Shown here: piece after piece, positions 37,368 through 45,593 of the stretch | How the letters are laid out: every line of letters begins with the position of its first letter | How positions within the stretch are numbered: the first letter of the stretch is position 1 | Translations under genes and position numbers: made by a program | The notes under the pieces: model-generated | Database searches by the model: none | What the model saw: the letters and a program-made list of their open reading frames with translations, nothing else | What the model was told of the DNA's origin: nothing | NCBI GenBank assembly: GCA_018241125.1 | Contig: JAFEEL010000033.1 | Span: forward strand, 124,001-188,000 | Origin: Pseudomonadota bacterium | GTDB taxonomy: Bacteria; Pseudomonadota; Gammaproteobacteria; Xanthomonadales; Xanthomonadaceae | DNA: 64,000 nucleotides | Reading direction: 5' to 3'

Positions 37368-37663
37368 CGGCGGGCGCGGGCCGCGCCCACGTCCACGCGC
37401 TCGATCCAGCTCACGGTGCAACCGCGCACTCGCGCCACCCGGGTCGTCTTGCGGATGCCGTGGACGGTGCTGCGCGCGGCCAGCGCGCCGGAGACGAAGC
37501 GCGGCGGGGCGTCGATTTCGATGCACGGGCCGCTGCCGCCCAGATGCACCGCCAGCACGATGGCCCCGGCGGCGTCGAGGTAGTCCAGCGCGGCTTGCGC
37601 ATGGGCCAGTTGCGCGGCGGCCACGGCATTGCCGGGCTGGCGGAAGGTGTCGGGTGCGTTCAT
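37364..37663 (-). CDS. phage early protein, unknown function
   Basis: A 99-residue protein with a helical N-terminal half (AVAAAQLAHAQAALDYLDAAG) and a basic beta-rich C-terminal half (TTRVARVRGCTVSWIERV). No domain recognised. Its start and stop overlap the neighbouring genes by 4 bases, as in the rest of the operon. Confidence 0.65.
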   Translation of the reverse strand: MNAPDTFRQPGNAVAAAQLAHAQAALDYLDAAGAIVLAVHLGGSGPCIEIDAPPRFVSGALAARSTVHGIRKTTRVARVRGCTVSWIERVDVGAARARR

Positions 37664-38091
37664 GGGGAATTTCCCTTGGTTGGATTGGATCGCATCGGCA
37701 GCGCGAGCTGCCCGCGAAGTTCGGGCATTGCCACGCGCTTCATCGCGCTGATCTGTTTCAGGCTGGTCATCGCCCGCCCGAACAGGAATTCGCAACTGGC
37801 GTCCAGCTCGGCATCGTTCGCGGCCATGAAGTAGCCGTGATCCGGATCGGCGCATACCGGATGCCCGGCCTCGCGCAGCGCCACGACCAACGTGCGCAGC
37901 CGGCGTTCGCCGAACGCGGTGGCAAACCCGCAGATCGCCAGCACCACCTCGCGCGCGGTCTGGCCGTTGGCCACGCCGACGTGGTCGCCCAGGTAGTCCA
38001 GCAGCGTCGCCGGCGTCAGCAGGCGGTCGTAGTGCGGCCCCTGAAAATCGCCCTGCACGTCCGCGCTGGGGTCGTAGGTGTTGGCATTCAC
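37660..38091 (-). CDS. phage early protein, unknown function
   Basis: A 143-residue soluble protein. The N-terminus is acidic; the central part AFGERRLRTLVVALREAGHPVCADPDHGYFMA has the shape of a winged-helix unit (a helix, then a basic recognition-like helix, then a beta hairpin), so DNA binding is possible. The GTG start overlaps the previous stop. No family is recognised with confidence. Confidence 0.65.
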   Translation of the reverse strand: MNANTYDPSADVQGDFQGPHYDRLLTPATLLDYLGDHVGVANGQTAREVVLAICGFATAFGERRLRTLVVALREAGHPVCADPDHGYFMAANDAELDASCEFLFGRAMTSLKQISAMKRVAMPELRGQLALPMRSNPTKGNSP

Positions 38092-38321
38092 GGATCACCC
38101 ACCTTCCGCACCAGCGCGGCGATCCAGGCGCTCGCCTGCCCGGCGGTGAGCTGGGTCAGGAACACATCGACGCGCTCGCCGTTCCAGCCGCAGAACGACA
38201 TGCCCGCCGCCTCGATCCCCGGCTTGTGCATCAGCGAGAGCGTGCGCAGGTCGAGTTCGGCTTGCCGCAGAAGCGCGTAGATCTGAGCCCGCTGCGGAGT
38301 GGTGGCCCGATAAATCGTCAT
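38088..38321 (-). CDS. small phage early protein, unknown function
   Basis: A 77-residue protein, coupled at both ends (ATGA after the MuB-type gene, GTGA before the next). It is largely helical with a central RQAELDLRTLSLMHK segment and two Trp. No family is recognised. The start at 38321 is fixed by the overlap with the transposition ATPase gene; the same frame is open far upstream but only as a shadow. Confidence 0.65.
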   Translation of the reverse strand: MTIYRATTPQRAQIYALLRQAELDLRTLSLMHKPGIEAAGMSFCGWNGERVDVFLTQLTAGQASAWIAALVRKVGDP

Positions 38322-39442
38322 CACACCCCCCGCATCACGTCGGCCGTGACCATCGGCACACCCAGGTCGGCCGCGCGGTTCATCGCCGCCGCCAGGGCGT
38401 TGTGCACGGCCAGCGGGTACAGCAGCGAACCCTCGCTGCGGGTGGGCGTCAGCTTCGAGCGCAGCGCCTCGAGCGCGCCGCGGTCGGCCACCTTCTCCAG
38501 CGGCATGCCGACACGGCGGAAGCGGTGCGTCAGGTACTCGCCGAGATTCGTGCCCAGGCTCGGCAGCGTCACGATCTCGATCCGCTGCACCACCTCGCGC
38601 ACCTCGGGGTTGTGCTCGGACAACTTCACCGCCAGCTCGGGCTGGCCGATCAGGATCACCGACAGCAGCGGCCGCAGCCCGTCCTTCAACTCGCGGAAGC
38701 GCTTGAGGTGCTTGAGCGTCGCCAGCGGCAGGCTGTGCGCCTCCTCGATCACCAGCACATGGCTGTGGCCCGCGCGCGAGCTGTCCCGCAGCGATTCGTG
38801 CAGCTGCCGGAAGCGCGCCTCCGGGCTGCTCTTGGTCTTCGCCAGCGGCGCCACGCACGCCATGATCGCCTCGGCGATGTGCGGCGAGCGCAGCGTCTTG
38901 CCGACCTGGTCGGTGCCCTCCATCGCCAGCACGTAGGGCTCGATCAGGATCACCGCCTGTTCCTCGCGGCGGATGCGGTCGGCCAGCTCCTCGCGCAGCG
39001 TGCTCTTGCCCGCGCCGCTCTCGCCGATCACCGCCATGAAGCCGCCGTGGCGCGCCACCTGATACATGCTCTCGCGTACGTAGCGGATGTCCGGCGACAG
39101 GAACACGTCGTCCGAACAGGTCGGCTCGGCGAACGGGTCGCCGCCGAGCTGGAAGTGGCGACGCGCCTGCGGCGTCAGATTCTGCTTGCGGAGAAGCATG
39201 GCGGTGTCCTCGGTGGTGATGGGTTCGGGCGTCGTGCCCAGCCAATCGGATGCCTGCGGCACCCCGCGCTGGCGCAGGAACGTGGTGATCCGTGCCTCGA
39301 CGGCGGCGCGGTCGTAGCGCGCCGGCAGCACGCTGTGATGGATCAGGCTGCTCAGCGCCGGCCGGCTGATCTGGGCCGCTCCGGCCAGCTCGTCGTGGCG
39401 GATGCGGTAGGCGGCACTCAGGGATTTCAGGCGCAGGGTCAT
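38321..39442 (-). CDS. MuB-type transposition ATPase (TnpB, ExeA-like AAA+)
   Basis: ATP-dependent DNA-binding protein that selects and delivers target DNA to the transposase. The 373-residue product has an N-terminal HTH-like region (AGAAQISRPALSSLIHH), Walker A GESGAGKST at 140-148, Walker B in HVLVIEEAHSL, and a C-terminal lid with THRFRRVGMP. It is of the ExeA/BcepMu TnpB form and longer than Mu MuB. It overlaps the transposase gene by 4 bases. Confidence 0.9.
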   Translation of the reverse strand: MTLRLKSLSAAYRIRHDELAGAAQISRPALSSLIHHSVLPARYDRAAVEARITTFLRQRGVPQASDWLGTTPEPITTEDTAMLLRKQNLTPQARRHFQLGGDPFAEPTCSDDVFLSPDIRYVRESMYQVARHGGFMAVIGESGAGKSTLREELADRIRREEQAVILIEPYVLAMEGTDQVGKTLRSPHIAEAIMACVAPLAKTKSSPEARFRQLHESLRDSSRAGHSHVLVIEEAHSLPLATLKHLKRFRELKDGLRPLLSVILIGQPELAVKLSEHNPEVREVVQRIEIVTLPSLGTNLGEYLTHRFRRVGMPLEKVADRGALEALRSKLTPTRSEGSLLYPLAVHNALAAAMNRAADLGVPMVTADVMRGV

Positions 39443-41238
39443 GCGGCACCGCCTTCAACGAGGTACAGCCCGCGCGGCGTGGCGAGTTCTGTCGCCCATG
39501 ACTCGATGGCGTCATGCGGCACGCCCTCCGGCCAGCGCGTGGCCGTGCGCAGGTACATATCGGGCATCCATGCGCTGCCGGCGCGCTCGACCAGCGGCTT
39601 GAGCGACATCGCGGCCTCGACGTGGTTGAGCAGCGGGATCTCCGCGCGCACCTGCGGCGGCTCGATGTAGCCGGCCACCACGCTCGGCGCGGTCACCGTC
39701 GAAGGCGTCGCCGCGCGCGGCAGCGCCGGCGCCACCTGGGCGTCGCGCAGGTGCTTCATCGGGTCGATCGCGCCGCCGAACGCCAACCGCTTCGCCTTGC
39801 GCGCCGCAGCGGCGTCGGCCTGCGTGCGCGCGTCCATCGCCAGCTGCTCGATGGCCTTGTTGCGCGCGTCGGCCGGGCTCTCCGGCGCGCCCTTAAACTC
39901 GGTGCCGATCTCGGCGGCCGACGCCAGGAAGCCGAAGTCCTTGTAGGCCAGCTTCGGCGTGATGAAATGCGTCTCCTGGCCGTGCTCGTCCTTGCCGACC
40001 ACGCGCACACTGTCCGGGTCGAGCGCGTTGCGCGCGACCATCACCTTCTGTCCGTTGACAATGCCGCCGGGCAGCTCGCGCACCGAGTACACACCGCCCT
40101 CGAAGCGGATCATGCAATCGCGCACCGTGCAGGGCTTGGGCGTGCTGTTCGCCAGCTGCGCCAGCACCTCCACCGGCGGCGCCAGCACCAGCTGCTCAGG
40201 CGTGATGCGCAGCCAGCCGTCCCGCCGCGTCATCCCCGTGCGCGAGTGCTGGCGCGTGGCCTGAAAGGCCCGCGACCACACCCGCGCTTGCGCGTTGATC
40301 TCGGCGATGCTGGTCACCGGCTCGCGCAGCCGCAGCACGCCCTCGAAATACCGCTCCACCAGGTAGTGCGCGTTCTCCACCTGCCCTGTGACGTTGGATT
40401 CCCCGCTCGCGTGCGGCATCTGCCGGATGCCCAGCGCCGTGCAGAAGTTCGCCACCGGCGCCGCCTTCATGCCCGGGCCGGGATCGTGCATCAGGATGCG
40501 CGGCACCCCGTGCATCGTCCCGTCCGCGCGCGGCGTCATCGTGAACATCAGCGTGGCGATCACGTTCGCCGCGCTCTCCGCGCCCTGCACGTAAAACAAC
40601 TCGAACGCACCGCAGGCATGGTCGGTGACGATGTAGCGCCAGATGCGCCGCTCGGCGATCTTGCTGAAATTGCCCGGCTTGCCGCGGTAGTACACCGCCT
40701 TGTCCATCGCCTGCGCGCCGGCATCGGCCAGGTAGAACTGCCGCGACACCGAGGCGTCGATCTGCCAGCACCAGTTCGGATGCGGGCTCGACAGCCGCGT
40801 GGTCGCCGCCGGCGCCGTCATCAGGTCCAGCGTGTAGCCGTGCAGGCGCAGCCCCCGGCGGATGGCCGACTCGCTCAACGGCAGCCACTCGCCGGTGTCC
40901 TCGTCGACCCGCGCCGCCTGGATGCACCCGTTGGCCCGCAGGATGCGCACCGCCTCCATCACCGGCAGCGCGCCGGTGCCAGTCTGCCGCGTTGTCTCGC
41001 GCACCAGCGCCCAGATCAGCTCGGCCTCGGGCTGGCTCAACGCACCGCCGCCGGCGTCGGCGCGGCGCTTGCGCGGCTTGGCCAGCACCAGCGGCCCGAT
41101 CTTCCGGTACGCCGTGGCGATGCTCACGCCCAGTTCGCGCGCCAGGCGTTCGATGATGCCGCGCCGGGCACCGTGGCCAGCGCGGTGCCAGTCGCCGATC
41201 GCGGCGACCACGCGGGGATCGAGGGCGGCTGCGGTCAT
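39439..41238 (-). CDS. MuA-type DDE transposase
   Basis: Catalyses phage integration and replicative transposition. The 599-residue product has an N-terminal HTH (residues ~25-55), an rve-type catalytic core with D161 in WQIDASVS, D252 in LMHDPGPG and E288 in GQVENAH. The last two are 36 apart, matching a DD(35)E spacing. A mu-C-type domain follows at ~350-420. All catalytic residues are present, so the enzyme is probably active. The frame is intact. Confidence 0.95.
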   Translation of the reverse strand: MTAAALDPRVVAAIGDWHRAGHGARRGIIERLARELGVSIATAYRKIGPLVLAKPRKRRADAGGGALSQPEAELIWALVRETTRQTGTGALPVMEAVRILRANGCIQAARVDEDTGEWLPLSESAIRRGLRLHGYTLDLMTAPAATTRLSSPHPNWCWQIDASVSRQFYLADAGAQAMDKAVYYRGKPGNFSKIAERRIWRYIVTDHACGAFELFYVQGAESAANVIATLMFTMTPRADGTMHGVPRILMHDPGPGMKAAPVANFCTALGIRQMPHASGESNVTGQVENAHYLVERYFEGVLRLREPVTSIAEINAQARVWSRAFQATRQHSRTGMTRRDGWLRITPEQLVLAPPVEVLAQLANSTPKPCTVRDCMIRFEGGVYSVRELPGGIVNGQKVMVARNALDPDSVRVVGKDEHGQETHFITPKLAYKDFGFLASAAEIGTEFKGAPESPADARNKAIEQLAMDARTQADAAAARKAKRLAFGGAIDPMKHLRDAQVAPALPRAATPSTVTAPSVVAGYIEPPQVRAEIPLLNHVEAAMSLKPLVERAGSAWMPDMYLRTATRWPEGVPHDAIESWATELATPRGLYLVEGGAA

Positions 41239-41245
41239 GGGCGTC

Positions 41246-42193
41246 TCAGACGATCGTCTTGATGAAGTCGAGCGGCTGCGGAATCCCGCCGATGGCCAGC
41301 TCCGGTACCGGCGCGACCACGAGCTGGAGCAGCTCGACCATCAGCGCCGCCAACTCCGAGTCGTGCGCGTCGATGTCGTACTCGCGCAGGTGCTGGTGGA
41401 ACACTTCGACGCTGCGCATCGCCTGGCGCAGCTTGGCCCGCGCCTCCACCATGTCGGCCTGCAGCTCGACGAGCATGTCGGCCGCCTTCGCGTCGGGTTT
41501 GAGGCGCGGTAGCAGCGCGGCGCGCGCCTTGGCCTCGTCGAGCTTCTGGGACAGGTCTTCCTGGCGCTCGGCGAGCGACTCGTACTCGTGGGTCTTCTTC
41601 TCCAGCTTGTCGGCGAGCTTCTCCTTCTCCTTCGCCTGCCGCGCGATCAGGTCTTCGGCGAGATCAAGAACCGCTTCCTTGTCGCCCGTGCGCGCGGCTT
41701 CGGCCAGTGCGCTGTGATCGTCAGCCGAGAGTTGACGGAACTGTCGCAGGTCGCGGTAGCCGATGCCCATTCGGGACATGGCTTCGAGTGCTTCGGCGCC
41801 AAAGGTGCGCAGGTTCTGGAGGTCGAGATCGACCTTGTCTTTCGAGTGCCCCAGGAGGTTGCAAAACTCTTCCCAGGTGCCCTCGCATGCCGAACCGTTC
41901 GGCATTTTCTTGCCGGCTATGGCTTTGTAGAGCTTGTTTTCCTTGACATAAGCCAGCTTGGAAAGCCGAACCGTTCGGCTAAATTGGGAGAGGGCGTCCG
42001 CCATCTGCGCCTGCCCCAATAGCTGGTTCACCAGATCCCGTTCGGCGCTGTAGCTGGCCGTCGTGGCCTCCATCAGCGCCGTGTTCGCCCGCAATTCCTC
42101 CACCGCACTTTCGTTCACTTCCACCGTCTGCAACGGCTGTGTCTTCATCGGCTTGCGGCCGCGGGTTTCGGCCCTGGCGGGTTTCACGGACAT
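41246..42193 (-). CDS. phage early protein with coiled coil
   Basis: A 315-residue protein. The first ~160 residues include TWEEFCNLLGHSKDKVDLDLQ, which resembles the DUF3102-type segment of phage and plasmid proteins; residues ~175-265 form a long charged coiled coil. The C-terminus is helical and hydrophobic in part. Proteins of this kind sit just before the transposase in BcepMu-like phages. A role in DNA binding or transposition control is inferred only. It begins 14 bases after the winged-helix gene. Confidence 0.7.
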   Translation of the reverse strand: MSVKPARAETRGRKPMKTQPLQTVEVNESAVEELRANTALMEATTASYSAERDLVNQLLGQAQMADALSQFSRTVRLSKLAYVKENKLYKAIAGKKMPNGSACEGTWEEFCNLLGHSKDKVDLDLQNLRTFGAEALEAMSRMGIGYRDLRQFRQLSADDHSALAEAARTGDKEAVLDLAEDLIARQAKEKEKLADKLEKKTHEYESLAERQEDLSQKLDEAKARAALLPRLKPDAKAADMLVELQADMVEARAKLRQAMRSVEVFHQHLREYDIDAHDSELAALMVELLQLVVAPVPELAIGGIPQPLDFIKTIV

Positions 42194-42207
42194 GCGGGTC
42201 TCCTGGA

Positions 42208-42501
42208 TCAGTCGGGTCGGCGGGAAAAGCGGTTCTTGAAATCGCCGCTGATGCGGTCTTCGCGGGCAATTTCGTCAGCGTGCTGGAGCGCGATCTGCAC
42301 GATCCGCGGCGTCAAGCGCCAATGCCCCTCGATGTGCTCCACGCGCTCCACGACGCCGTCGTCGGCCAGGCGTTGCAACGCCCGCAGCGTGGTGGGGCTG
42401 GACTCGCGCACACCTTGGGCGATGTCCTTCAGCCGCAGGCCGTTGCGGCTGTGGCCGGCGAGCGCGAACAGCAGGCGGATGGGGAGGCTCTGCTGGCTCA
42501 T
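42208..42501 (-). CDS. winged helix regulator, IclR/MarR-like HTH
   Basis: A 97-residue DNA-binding protein. LRLKDIAQGVRESSPTTLRALQRLADDGVVERV is a clear winged helix of the type at the N-terminus of IclR proteins, followed by the wing IEGHWRLTP. There is no effector domain, so it is a small phage regulator. The ATG overlaps the stop of the 43-residue ORF upstream. Confidence 0.75.
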   Translation of the reverse strand: MSQQSLPIRLLFALAGHSRNGLRLKDIAQGVRESSPTTLRALQRLADDGVVERVEHIEGHWRLTPRIVQIALQHADEIAREDRISGDFKNRFSRRPD

Positions 42502-42629
42502 GGGCCTTCCTTCAACGCGAGGGATTCGATAAAGGCTGCTAGCTTTCGTTTGGAGTCTGCGGACAATTTCCGAATGGCCGAGACTTGGCGGCGCTCTTGC
42601 CTAAGGCGATCCCCGTATGTGGCGCTCAT
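42498..42629 (-). CDS. 43-residue phage protein
   Basis: A short basic, helical protein (DRLRQERRQVSAIRKLSADSK) whose ATG overlaps the stop of the upstream Ner/gp16-like gene and whose stop overlaps the next ATG. The double coupling supports it. It may be a DNA- or RNA-binding peptide; no family is recognised. Confidence 0.55.
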   Translation of the reverse strand: MSATYGDRLRQERRQVSAIRKLSADSKRKLAAFIESLALKEGP

Positions 42630-42841
42630 GCCGCACCCCGCAGGCCGGCGGCGCGGATGACCTGCGCGCGCACCGCGCGGCCCTTGGGGCCGCCCCAGGT
42701 GCCATAGACGGCCTGCCGCACCAGTGACGGATCGATGCCCTGTGCGCGGCACCACGCCGTATAGGTGGTGCCCTCCAGGATGAAGGCCGCGCGCAGTTGC
42801 TGCATCAGCCGTGCGCCGGCCTCGGGCGGGGAGTGGGTCAT
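42626..42841 (-). CDS. Ner / BcepMu-gp16-like DNA-binding regulator
   Basis: A 71-residue helix-turn-helix protein, first gene of the leftward early operon. The pattern TYTAWCRAQGIDPSLVRQAVYG, followed by GPKGRAVRAQVIRAAGL, fits the small regulators annotated as BcepMu gp16 family or Ner/Nlp-like. In Mu the equivalent protein turns down early and repressor transcription. It faces the repressor gene across the 19-bp palindrome at 42884. Confidence 0.75.
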   Translation of the reverse strand: MTHSPPEAGARLMQQLRAAFILEGTTYTAWCRAQGIDPSLVRQAVYGTWGGPKGRAVRAQVIRAAGLRGAA

Positions 42842-42883
42842 CGCGGTATCCTCACGGTCGGATAAAGGGCGTGGGATAGATGA

Positions 42884-42902
42884 TTGTGGAACTGTTCCAC
42901 AA
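42884..42902. promoter_or_regulatory. perfect 19-bp operator palindrome, lysis-lysogeny switch
   Basis: TTGTGGAAC-T-GTTCCACAA is a perfect 9-1-9 palindrome in the 76-base space between the divergent early operon and the repressor gene. A half-site TTGTGGA recurs at 42916-42922, at the repressor start. The surroundings are locally AT-rich. This is the probable binding site of the repressor or of the Ner-like protein. Confidence 0.8.
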
Positions 42903-42917
42903 TGTCAAGAGGTATTT

Positions 42918-43286
42918 GTGGATTTATTACACGACCGATTGAGAGCCGAATTGAAGGCGCGCGGGCTCTCTCACGCAGAAGCTGCGAGAGTCGCCGGCCT
43001 ATCGGATTCACAAGGTCTGCGCGATGTAATTGCTGGCCGTAAGCGCCTGACTGCCGAAATGCTGGCCGCCCTGGCCGCCACCGGCATCGACGTGCTCTAC
43101 ATCCTCACCGGCCAGCGCGCCGGCGGTGCCGCGGCCGCGCCGCCCGCGCCGCTGCCACGCGACGAGCAGGATTTGCTGGCTCTGTACCGCGGCAGCAGCC
43201 CGGCCGGGAAAGCCGCCATCCGGGCGACGGGCGTTGCGGTCGCGCAACCGCTGAGCGCGCCGGCGCGCAAAGGCAAGAAGGGATGA
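42918..43286 (+). CDS. phage repressor, Cro/CI-type HTH
   Basis: The 122-residue product has an N-terminal helix-turn-helix of HTH_3 type (LSHAEAARVAGLSDSQGLRDVIAGRKRLTAEML) and a C-terminal part with a Pro/Ala linker and a short helical region; there is no LexA-like cleavage domain. The GTG at 42918 has AAGAGG upstream and is preferred to a start at 42765, which would run through the operator. Its stop overlaps the next ATG, so downstream genes are expressed with it in the lysogen. Confidence 0.8.
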   Translation: MDLLHDRLRAELKARGLSHAEAARVAGLSDSQGLRDVIAGRKRLTAEMLAALAATGIDVLYILTGQRAGGAAAAPPAPLPRDEQDLLALYRGSSPAGKAAIRATGVAVAQPLSAPARKGKKG

Positions 43287-43696
43287 GCCAACGCCGATCG
43301 CGCAAAGTGCAAACGCCACTGGAGGCGCAGACGAATGCGCTGGTGAAATTGCGGCTGGTAGAAGGCGCAGTCTCCCTCGCGCTGACGCTGGCCCGGTACG
43401 GCTCGGTCGTCGCAGTCGCCTATTTGGGCTACCGTACGATAGATGTTCTGGCAGGCAAGACCACCCTGGCTGACATAGGCATCGGCTTCCTCGCCAATGT
43501 GCAGATATCAACCGCGCTGGCGTGGGGTGTAGGTGTGGGCGGCGCGTGGTACGGCAAGCGCCAGAACCGGCTGCGAAAGGATACAATCGAGCGACTGCAA
43601 GGCCGCATTCAGCATCTCGAACGCCAACATGATCCGCAACGCAGTTCCAGCAACCTGACTCGGCGCGGCGATACCCGCCAAGAGGATCGTCTATGA
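43283..43696 (+). CDS. two-span membrane protein, unknown function
   Basis: A 137-residue protein with predicted membrane segments at about 27-50 and 62-89, and a basic C-terminal tail (RLRKDTIERLQGRIQHLERQ) that could form a coiled coil in the cytoplasm. Its ATG overlaps the repressor stop and its stop overlaps the next ATG. Linkage to the repressor suggests expression in the lysogen. No family recognised. Confidence 0.7.
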   Translation: MSQRRSRKVQTPLEAQTNALVKLRLVEGAVSLALTLARYGSVVAVAYLGYRTIDVLAGKTTLADIGIGFLANVQISTALAWGVGVGGAWYGKRQNRLRKDTIERLQGRIQHLERQHDPQRSSSNLTRRGDTRQEDRL

Positions 43697-44238
43697 ACCC
43701 TCAAGGCTTCACGGCCTTGGCATCACTGGCATCGATCGGCATGCTCGCCGTCTTGTTGTTCCGGCTGTACCGGCACCTCGCGCTGGAACAGTTCCGCCAG
43801 AAGATATTCGCGCTGCGCGATGAACTGTTCGATTGCGCGCTGGATGGCCAGATCGCCTTTACCGCCCCGGCCTACGGACTGCTGCGTCAGACCATGAACG
43901 GGATGATCCGGTTCGGCCATCGGGCCAATCTGCTCTTCGCCGCAATGCTGGGCATCACCGCCATCGAACCGCGGCAGCCCTCGTTTCGTGCGCGCATGCA
44001 ACAAGCTAAGCGAAGCCTGAGCGGCGAACAACGGCAACTGGTGGACGAATTCCAACGACGCATGAACTTTCTGACTATCGAATTCCTGGTGCTCGGTTCG
44101 CCGTTGGTGATGGCCACCGTCATCGGCCCGTTCTTGTTCGCGCTGGAGGCTCGGCGCCACGCTTCACGGCTGCTCAGGCTGTTCAGGCGTCCGATGGATC
44201 GGATCGACACCGAGGCATTCCTTACGACGGAAGGCTGA
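43693..44238 (+). CDS. membrane protein, unknown function
   Basis: A 181-residue protein with an N-terminal hydrophobic segment (residues ~7-25), a long middle region with two amphipathic or hydrophobic stretches (LLFAAMLGITAIEP), and a hydrophobic segment at ~130-150. The layout, one span at each end with a soluble middle, is seen in some superinfection-exclusion and sensor proteins, but no homology is recognised. It is coupled to the upstream membrane protein. Confidence 0.68.
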   Translation: MNPQGFTALASLASIGMLAVLLFRLYRHLALEQFRQKIFALRDELFDCALDGQIAFTAPAYGLLRQTMNGMIRFGHRANLLFAAMLGITAIEPRQPSFRARMQQAKRSLSGEQRQLVDEFQRRMNFLTIEFLVLGSPLVMATVIGPFLFALEARRHASRLLRLFRRPMDRIDTEAFLTTEG

Positions 44239-44266
44239 GAAGGACTCTGACGCAAAGGAGAAAGCC

Positions 44267-44656
44267 GTGGACGCAACGGGTTGGCTTCTGGTGTTCTTGA
44301 TCACGTGCGTTCTCATTTCGCTGATCGCCCGCGCGAAGGGCCGTTCAGCCTTGGCTCTGTTCTTCGCGATGGCCCTCCCGCCCGTGCCGCTTGCGCTGAT
44401 GGTGTCCTACGCGCTTGGCAACGACATGGCAGCCAAGGCGGCGGCCATGCTCACGGTCATCTGGTTGTGTCCCGCGATCGGCCTCGTTTGGGCCATCATG
44501 GCAAAAAACAAGGACGAAATGGCCGCGCAGCTGGGCGATTACGGGGATCGCAAGAAGTGCCCCTTCTGCGCCGAGCCGATCCGCAAGGAGGCGATCAAGT
44601 GCAAGCATTGCGGGAGCGATCTGTCGGCTCGCATCGAAGAGGAAACATCCCATTGA
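44267..44656 (+). CDS. membrane protein with C-terminal zinc ribbon
   Basis: A 129-residue protein with three hydrophobic segments in residues ~5-80 and a short cytoplasmic zinc ribbon: CPFCAEPI, then CKHCGSDL, two CxxC pairs 16 residues apart. It has a good AAAGGAG ribosome site and a GTG start. Membrane proteins with such ribbons occur in many phages and islands, with roles not known. Its stop overlaps the TTG of the next gene. Confidence 0.72.
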   Translation: MDATGWLLVFLITCVLISLIARAKGRSALALFFAMALPPVPLALMVSYALGNDMAAKAAAMLTVIWLCPAIGLVWAIMAKNKDEMAAQLGDYGDRKKCPFCAEPIRKEAIKCKHCGSDLSARIEEETSH

Positions 44657-45027
44657 AAAGGCTCAAAGCACTCGGAATTGTGCTTTCTGCGCCCGTGGTG
44701 ATGGGTGCGGCGATCGCGAGCGACCATCCTCCAAAGGACGCTGTGCGTGATGCAACGCCGCTAGAACTCGCTGCCATCAAAACGAGCTTGGAGCTTGATC
44801 TCAAAGACGCGCAGAGCGCTCGGTTGCAGGATGTTCGCGTGAAAGGCGAAAAGTTCTGCGGGTTCGTCAACTCCAAAAACAGCTACGGAGCCTATGCCGG
44901 GTACATCCCCATCATGGGCATGCTGCTCATGATAAAGGGTGTCCAAACAGCGTACGTGTTCGGTATTGATTCGCCCGAAGTCACACGAGCCATGTGCAAG
45001 GATTGGGGCTTGCCACTTAGGCCGTGA
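44653..45027 (+). CDS. small secreted protein, unknown function
   Basis: A 124-residue protein with an N-terminal signal peptide (LKRLKALGIVLSAPVVMGAAIAS, with cleavage probably after AIAS) and a mature domain with two cysteines. The segment KFCGFVNSKNSYGAYAGY, followed by a hydrophobic stretch, resembles small periplasmic proteins of unknown function. The TTG start at 44653 overlaps the zinc-ribbon gene stop (TTGA) and is needed to include the signal. It is likely periplasmic cargo. Confidence 0.6.
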   Translation: MKRLKALGIVLSAPVVMGAAIASDHPPKDAVRDATPLELAAIKTSLELDLKDAQSARLQDVRVKGEKFCGFVNSKNSYGAYAGYIPIMGMLLMIKGVQTAYVFGIDSPEVTRAMCKDWGLPLRP

Positions 45028-45071
45028 ACGCAAGCTGTGACTACGCCGTCTCGCATGATTGCGCCACCATC

Positions 45072-45118
45072 CTCGCGCGCGCGCGGGAAGTCTTGTGAAC
45101 TAGGCAACATGACGGCGC
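45072..45118 (+). promoter_or_regulatory. repeated late element, copy 1
   Basis: CTCGCGCGCGCGCGG (45072-45086) and, ten bases on, TGAACTAGGCAACATGACGG continuing to GCGC (45096-45118) recur at 53033-53077. Both copies lie just before a late gene block. Here it precedes the endolysin gene. It may be a Mor-dependent late promoter or a shared translation-start region. Confidence 0.5.
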
Positions 45119-45143
45119 GCTGACCGCCCGCCACGCTGCGGGC

Positions 45144-45593
45144 ATGAACCTTTCCCCGCACTTCGATCTGCCCGAGTTTCTGCGCTCCGACACCGCGCTG
45201 CGGCTGGGCATCGACATGACCCCGCCGCCGCCGGTAGTGGCCGCGCTCACCGCGCTGGCGGTCAACGTGCTCGAACCGCTGCGCGCGCACTTGGGCGCGC
45301 CCATCCACATCACCTCCGGCTACCGCCCGTTGCGCTTGAACACGGCCATCGGCGGCGCGCGTACCAGCCAGCACATGGTCGGGCAGGCCGCCGACATCTA
45401 TGTGACCGGCATGACCCCGCCGCAACTGTGCCGGGCGATCATCGCCTTCGGCGTGCCGTTCGACCAGTGCATCAGCGAGTTCGGCTGGACGCACGTCTCC
45501 TTCAACCCGGCAGGCAAACAGCGCGGGCAGGTGCTCACCGCGTTCCACCGCCCCGGCGGCGGGGTGGGCTATCGGCCCGGGCTACCGGAATGA
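45144..45593 (+). CDS. M15 peptidase endolysin
   Basis: A 149-residue D-Ala-D-Ala-type carboxypeptidase (Peptidase_M15_3) expected to cut peptidoglycan at lysis. The metal-site pattern is visible: ITSGYRPLRLN, then SQHMVGQAADIYV (His and Asp ligands) and WTHVSF (third ligand). There is no signal peptide, so it needs a holin. It is the first gene of the late operon and its stop overlaps the next ATG. Confidence 0.9.
   Translation: MNLSPHFDLPEFLRSDTALRLGIDMTPPPPVVAALTALAVNVLEPLRAHLGAPIHITSGYRPLRLNTAIGGARTSQHMVGQAADIYVTGMTPPQLCRAIIAFGVPFDQCISEFGWTHVSFNPAGKQRGQVLTAFHRPGGGVGYRPGLPE

Noticed and set aside
42765..42917. Longer repressor starting at 42765
   Set aside because: It would read through the 19-bp operator and overlap the divergent Ner-like gene; the GTG at 42918 has a ribosome site and fits the HTH start.
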